Positions 30,973-33,724 of a stretch of DNA of 33,724 nucleotides are shown in pieces. Below the pieces are notes generated by a model, which was not told the origin of the DNA, did no database searches, and worked only from the letters and a program-made list of their open reading frames with translations. This stretch comes from Gemmiger sp. An87. Lineage in GTDB: Bacteria; Bacillota; Clostridia; Oscillospirales; Ruminococcaceae. The position numbers and the translations under genes are program-made. The stretch spans positions 1 through 33,724 of the forward strand of contig NZ_NFHD01000034.1 in assembly GCF_002159185.1 (NCBI RefSeq), read 5' to 3'. The first letter of the stretch is position 1; every line of letters begins with the position of its first letter.

Positions 30973-31956
30973 TCAAAACTCCTCGCCGGGGTAGCGCACG
31001 CCCCATTCCCGGCGCAGGGCGGTCATGATGTTCATCACGTCCCGGCTCCATCCCAGCCGCATGGCCGACGCGTCGCCGGTGCGCACCGCCTGCTCCATGG
31101 CAGTCACTTCGTATTCCAGCGCCCGGCCGGTTTCGCCTGCCTGGATTTGAGTCACCGCTCCGGTGGCCGCATCCACCACCCGGGCCGACTGGGCGCGGGG
31201 ATAATCGTCGATCTCTATGTACGCCCGTTCGCAGCCGATCACCGCCCGCTTGGGCAGCTTGGAGCGCAGGCTCATGGTCACGGTAACCATCTGATTTTCC
31301 GGGTTTTGCAGCAGAATCACCGCCTGCTCGTCCACACCGGTGGGAGCAAGCTTCACCCGGCTGAGTACCTGGTCCGGCGCGCCGGCCAGAAAACTCCGGG
31401 CGCAGCTAAGGGCATACACCCCAATATCCAGCAGCGCACCGCCCGCCAGCTCCGGATTGAAGAACCGGTTGGTCATGTCGTAGTCCTTGAAGCTGCCGAA
31501 GTTCAGCTGAATCAGCTGGACCTTGCCCCACTCCCCCGCCGCCAGGCGCTGCCAGAGCTCCTGATACAGGGGCATGTGCCAGATGGTCATGGCCTCGGCC
31601 AGCACCAGATCCTTCTGCCCGGCCAGCGTCACGCACCGCTCCAGCTCCTTGCTACTCAGGGTAATGGCTTTTTCGCACAGCACATGCTTGCCCGCAGCCA
31701 GCGCCTGCTCGATCAGTTCCGCATGGGTATTGTGGGGCGTGGCCAGATAGACGATATCCACATTCGGGTCTTCAAAGGCCTGCTGCGGGCTTTCATAAAG
31801 TTTCTCGGCCCCGCAGCGCTCGGCCAGCGCCTGCGCCTTTTCCCGTGTCCGGCCTGCCACGCCATAAGGCTGCCGGCCCATGGCCATAAATGCAGATGCC
31901 ATCTCGCCGGCAATACCGCCCGCGCCCACGATTACCCAATTGAATGTTTTTTCCAT
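30973..31956 (-). CDS. Gfo/Idh/MocA-family NAD(P)-dependent oxidoreductase
   Basis: This 327-residue cytosolic dehydrogenase probably acts on a sugar or cyclitol. The Rossmann motif VGAGGIAGEMA begins at residue 10, and ATPHNTHAE (72-80) and CEKAITL (94-100) are conserved, the latter containing the family Glu-Lys dyad with Ala in place of the usual Pro. The C-terminal alpha/beta domain contains the GGALLDIGVYALS segment with the Asp and a Tyr in place of the more usual His. The substrate cannot be predicted. A TATAAT lies about 35 nt upstream. The gene is divergent from the MarR regulator and followed immediately by the DUF1648 gene. Confidence 0.93.
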   Translation of the reverse strand: MEKTFNWVIVGAGGIAGEMASAFMAMGRQPYGVAGRTREKAQALAERCGAEKLYESPQQAFEDPNVDIVYLATPHNTHAELIEQALAAGKHVLCEKAITLSSKELERCVTLAGQKDLVLAEAMTIWHMPLYQELWQRLAAGEWGKVQLIQLNFGSFKDYDMTNRFFNPELAGGALLDIGVYALSCARSFLAGAPDQVLSRVKLAPTGVDEQAVILLQNPENQMVTVTMSLRSKLPKRAVIGCERAYIEIDDYPRAQSARVVDAATGAVTQIQAGETGRALEYEVTAMEQAVRTGDASAMRLGWSRDVMNIMTALRREWGVRYPGEEF

Positions 31957-31992
31957 CCTTCATCGCCCCTTTTCTTTGGTGCTTCTGGCATC

Positions 31993-31998
31993 ATTATA
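31993..31998 (-). promoter_or_regulatory. -10 box of the oxidoreductase/DUF1648 operon
   Basis: TATAAT on the minus strand lies about 36 nt before the oxidoreductase start. The -35 region (TGGCCG at 17 bp) is poor. It is back to back with the marR promoter about 55 bp away. Confidence 0.55.
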
Positions 31999-32052
31999 AC
32001 ACGCCGCCAACCACTCGGCCAGGGCCGCGAACTATTTTCTGCGCACCCGTTC

Positions 32053-32081
32053 TTGACAGAAAATGCCCGCCGGCATATAAT
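32053..32081 (+). promoter_or_regulatory. Perfect-consensus promoter of the marR-FUSC operon
   Basis: TTGACA (32053-32058) and TATAAT (32076-32081) are separated by exactly 17 bp. A promoter this strong before a regulator gene implies tight repression, consistent with the palindrome that starts at the -10 box. Confidence 0.88.
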
Positions 32082-32098
32082 TAACACCGTTAACTATA
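32076..32098 (+). promoter_or_regulatory. Putative MarR operator
   Basis: TATAATTAAC-acc-GTTAACTATA is an inverted repeat with 10-bp arms and one mismatched pair. It covers the -10 box and transcription start of the marR promoter. Size and symmetry suit a MarR dimer, so autorepression is likely. Confidence 0.65.
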
Positions 32099-32113
32099 TT
32101 GTGGAGGGACCGC

Positions 32114-32566
32114 ATGCAAATCGAATGGACCGAAATGGCACGCTACCAGCAGCAGCTGCAAAAAATCGTACGCACCCTGCTGCCAGTCCGCAGTGCCACG
32201 CTGACCGCCAGCGAATGCGAGCTGCTGGCTCGGCTGTACCTGCAGCCGCAGCAGAACACGCCGATCCTGCTCAGCCAGGGCAGCGGCATGAAAAAGGAGG
32301 CGGTAAGCCGCTGCCTGAAGGCGCTGTATGAAAAGGACTGTATCCGCAAGGAACGGCAGCCCGACGACGAGCGCAGCTATCGGCTGTTCATCACCGAGAC
32401 CGGGCTGGCGGAGCTGAAAAAAGGCTACGAGAGCATCCTCCAGCCCTTTTATGATCTGTGGCGCAGCGCCGGAGAAGATTTCGAAGCATTGGTACAGTGT
32501 GCCGACCGGCTGGCGGCGCAGATTGAGGAAAGGCGGGAAACAAACAGTGGACATGAAATTTTATGA
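32114..32566 (+). CDS. MarR-family transcriptional regulator
   Basis: This is a 150-residue winged-helix regulator. The helix-turn-helix region (about 45-80) reads LTASECELLARLYL, then MKKEAVSRCLKALYEKDCIRKERQPDDERSYRLFITETG, cited here by its hallmark DDERSYRL wing and ITETG strand, both typical of MarR. Long helices at each end form the dimer interface. The start at 32114 has GGAGGG 5 nt upstream. Its 3' end overlaps the FUSC gene by about 20 nt, which couples regulator and membrane protein. The usual ligands of such pairs are phenolic or aromatic acids; this is inference from the family. Confidence 0.93.
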   Translation: MQIEWTEMARYQQQLQKIVRTLLPVRSATLTASECELLARLYLQPQQNTPILLSQGSGMKKEAVSRCLKALYEKDCIRKERQPDDERSYRLFITETGLAELKKGYESILQPFYDLWRSAGEDFEALVQCADRLAAQIEERRETNSGHEIL

Positions 32567-33623
32567 CGCCCTGCAGCTGGACCCGGCGATTCTGAAGCGA
32601 AAGATCGCCGCCTGCTCTACCCGGCGGGAAAAGGCCTGGTACTGGACGGCCATGGCGGTGCGTTCGGTGCTGATCGTGGCCTTTGCGATTCTGTTCATCA
32701 GTGCACTGTCCGGCCTGTTCGGTTCGGGCAATACACCCATGGCGGTGGCGCTGTTCTGCATCATGCTGGGCATCCGTTTTGTGAATTTTGAATACCGCAT
32801 CGGCGACTCGCTGGTCACGCTGGCACTGGCGCTGGCCATTCTGGTGGCGGCCCCCTGTGCGGCGGCAGTGATTCCCGCACCGCTTTTGATTCCCATGCAC
32901 GCCGTGGCCTTTTTCGCCCTGCTGTACATCACTACCCAGCGGCCGGAGCTGGGCAACGGCGGACTTTACAGCTTTACCTATGTTTATCTGACCGGCAACC
33001 CGGTGGCGGGCGAAGCCCTGGCCCGCCGGGCACTGCTGGCGCTGGTGGGATATCTGATCTGCGGCGCGATCCTGTTCGCCAAACACCGGCACCAGCACAA
33101 GGCGGTACGTTTTCATCATGTGGTCCGCCGTTTCGACCTTGCCAACATCGTGCACCTGTGGCAGCTGCGCATGGCGCTGGGTGTTGCGCTGGTGCTCACC
33201 GCCGGGCAGGTGTTCGGGGTGGAACGCTTCATGTGGATGGGCTTTGCCTGCGCCTCACTGCTTTCGGAATATCCCTATTCCGGCAACGCCGCGTCCCGCT
33301 TTTTCCAACGCATCGTGGGCGCATTGGCCGGTTCGCTGGCGTTTTTTGTTCTCTACTCTATCACACCTGCCGGGCTGCACTCTCTGCTCGGCCCCCTGGG
33401 CGGGCTCTGCCTGGGCTTTTGCACCAACTACCGGTACAAAACTGCCATGAACTGCTTTGGCGCCCTGATGCTGGGCGCGGGCATTTACGGCATCCAGGGC
33501 GCGGTGGTCCTGCGCATTGTGGATACCGTCCTGGGTGTGGCCTTCGGTCTGGTGTTCGCCGCCGTGTTCCACCGGCTGGTGGCAGTGCGCTTTCTGCCTC
33601 GCCCGGAAGGCGCGGAAAGATAA
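32547..33623 (+). CDS. FUSC-like membrane protein, putative aromatic-compound efflux
   Basis: This is a 358-residue membrane protein with two hydrophobic blocks (about 32-155 with five to six helices, and about 220-345 with a similar set) separated by a basic cytoplasmic linker rich in His and Arg (AKHRHQHKAVRFHHVVRRF). This twofold layout matches FUSC/aromatic acid exporter family proteins. The start is taken as the GTG at 32547, 9 nt after AGGCGGG; an ATG at 32553 would be 15 nt away. It overlaps marR. The hairpin cluster beginning 13 nt after the stop may include its terminator. Confidence 0.85.
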   Translation: MDMKFYDALQLDPAILKRKIAACSTRREKAWYWTAMAVRSVLIVAFAILFISALSGLFGSGNTPMAVALFCIMLGIRFVNFEYRIGDSLVTLALALAILVAAPCAAAVIPAPLLIPMHAVAFFALLYITTQRPELGNGGLYSFTYVYLTGNPVAGEALARRALLALVGYLICGAILFAKHRHQHKAVRFHHVVRRFDLANIVHLWQLRMALGVALVLTAGQVFGVERFMWMGFACASLLSEYPYSGNAASRFFQRIVGALAGSLAFFVLYSITPAGLHSLLGPLGGLCLGFCTNYRYKTAMNCFGALMLGAGIYGIQGAVVLRIVDTVLGVAFGLVFAAVFHRLVAVRFLPRPEGAER

Positions 33624-33635
33624 ATCAAAAATCAT

Positions 33636-33724
33636 AACCCCACGTTAAACGTGGGGTTTGCAGAACGGCCCTATAAGGGCCATTATTCTAGCAGCACCTA
33701 AAGGTGCGTAATGAGCAACGCCAA
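33636..33724. repeat. Hairpin cluster, possible IS200/IS605-type end (runs to window edge)
   Basis: Three compact hairpins follow each other: AACCCCACG-ttaaa-CGTGGGGTT (33636-33658), GGCCCT-ata-AGGGCC (33667-33681) and GCACC-taaa-GGTGC (33694-33707). The last 20 nt (GCGT..ACGC) could pair too. Short-loop subterminal hairpins of this sort are typical of IS200/IS605 ends and leader RNAs, and a transposase gene could start just past the window. The first hairpin may simply be the terminator of the FUSC gene. The identification is tentative. Confidence 0.4.

Noticed and set aside
32003-32020. tRNA-like D-arm word on the minus strand (GGCCGAGTGGTTGGCGGC)
   Set aside because: It recalls the D arm of tRNA-Leu/Ser, but no acceptor, anticodon or T arm can be built around it. 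It overlaps the oxidoreductase promoter region.
1-33724. CRISPR array, prophage or integrative element
   Set aside because: No regularly spaced direct repeats, integrase, capsid or conjugation genes are visible. The mobile-like features are limited to the palindromic elements and the hairpins at the right edge.

Overview
This window is chromosomal DNA from a GC-rich, low-spore-type Firmicute. Sigma-A promoters close to the TTGACA/TATAAT consensus, strong AGGAGG-type ribosome binding sites, a CIRCE heat-shock operator, a YtrA-type GntR/ABC cassette, class III fructose-1,6-bisphosphatase and a nupNOPQ-like nucleoside transporter all fit a gut clostridium of the Oscillospiraceae/Ruminococcaceae (Faecalibacterium, Gemmiger or Subdoligranulum type). 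That genus-level placement is inference from gene content; no marker gene is present.

Layout. (1) 1-760: tRNA-Asp (minus) with a perfect-consensus promoter, then a small orphan gene and its terminator. (2) 767-7396, minus: a six-gene operon reading response regulator, histidine kinase, an unknown membrane-anchored protein and three paralogous lipoproteins that share a strict C-x4-C-T-H-x4-C-x2-W motif. (3) 7530-9501, plus: an autoregulated GntR (YtrA-type) regulator with an ABC ATPase and permease. (4) 9519-11637: htpG behind a promoter overlapped by a CIRCE element. (5) 11754-22729, minus: a nucleoside uptake and salvage locus. In transcription order it reads protein phosphatase, deoD, cdd, BMP-type nucleoside-binding lipoprotein, a YjjI-type glycyl radical enzyme with its YjjW-type activase, the nupO/nupP/nupQ ABC transporter and pyrimidine-nucleoside phosphorylase. 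(6) 22768-22939: a 172-bp palindromic MITE-like element with 18-bp terminal inverted repeats and a possible 4-bp target duplication. (7) 22940-25933, minus: class III fbp and an EamA-family transporter. (8) 26122-28918, plus: a PflX-like radical SAM protein and a large polytopic membrane protein. (9) 28925-29251: a composite palindromic element between convergent genes. (10) 29261-31956, minus: a THUMP RNA methyltransferase, a DUF1648 membrane protein and a Gfo/Idh/MocA oxidoreductase. (11) 32053-33623, plus: a MarR regulator and a FUSC-like membrane protein. (12) 33636-33724: a run of compact hairpins that may be the end of an IS200/IS605-type element continuing past the window.

How the genes work together. 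The nucleoside locus forms a coherent pathway: capture (BMP lipoprotein), import (NupOPQ), deamination of cytidine (Cdd) and phosphorolysis of purine (DeoD) and pyrimidine (Pdp) nucleosides to base plus (deoxy)ribose-1-phosphate. The YjjI/YjjW pair sits inside this locus, between the binding protein and its transporter. In E. coli the same pair lies beside the deo nucleoside-catabolism operon. This is the best lead in the window: it points to a nucleoside- or pentose-derived substrate for an uncharacterised glycyl radical enzyme. The second lead is the two-component operon carrying three Cys/His-motif lipoproteins, which looks like a dedicated envelope-sensing or ligand-binding unit.
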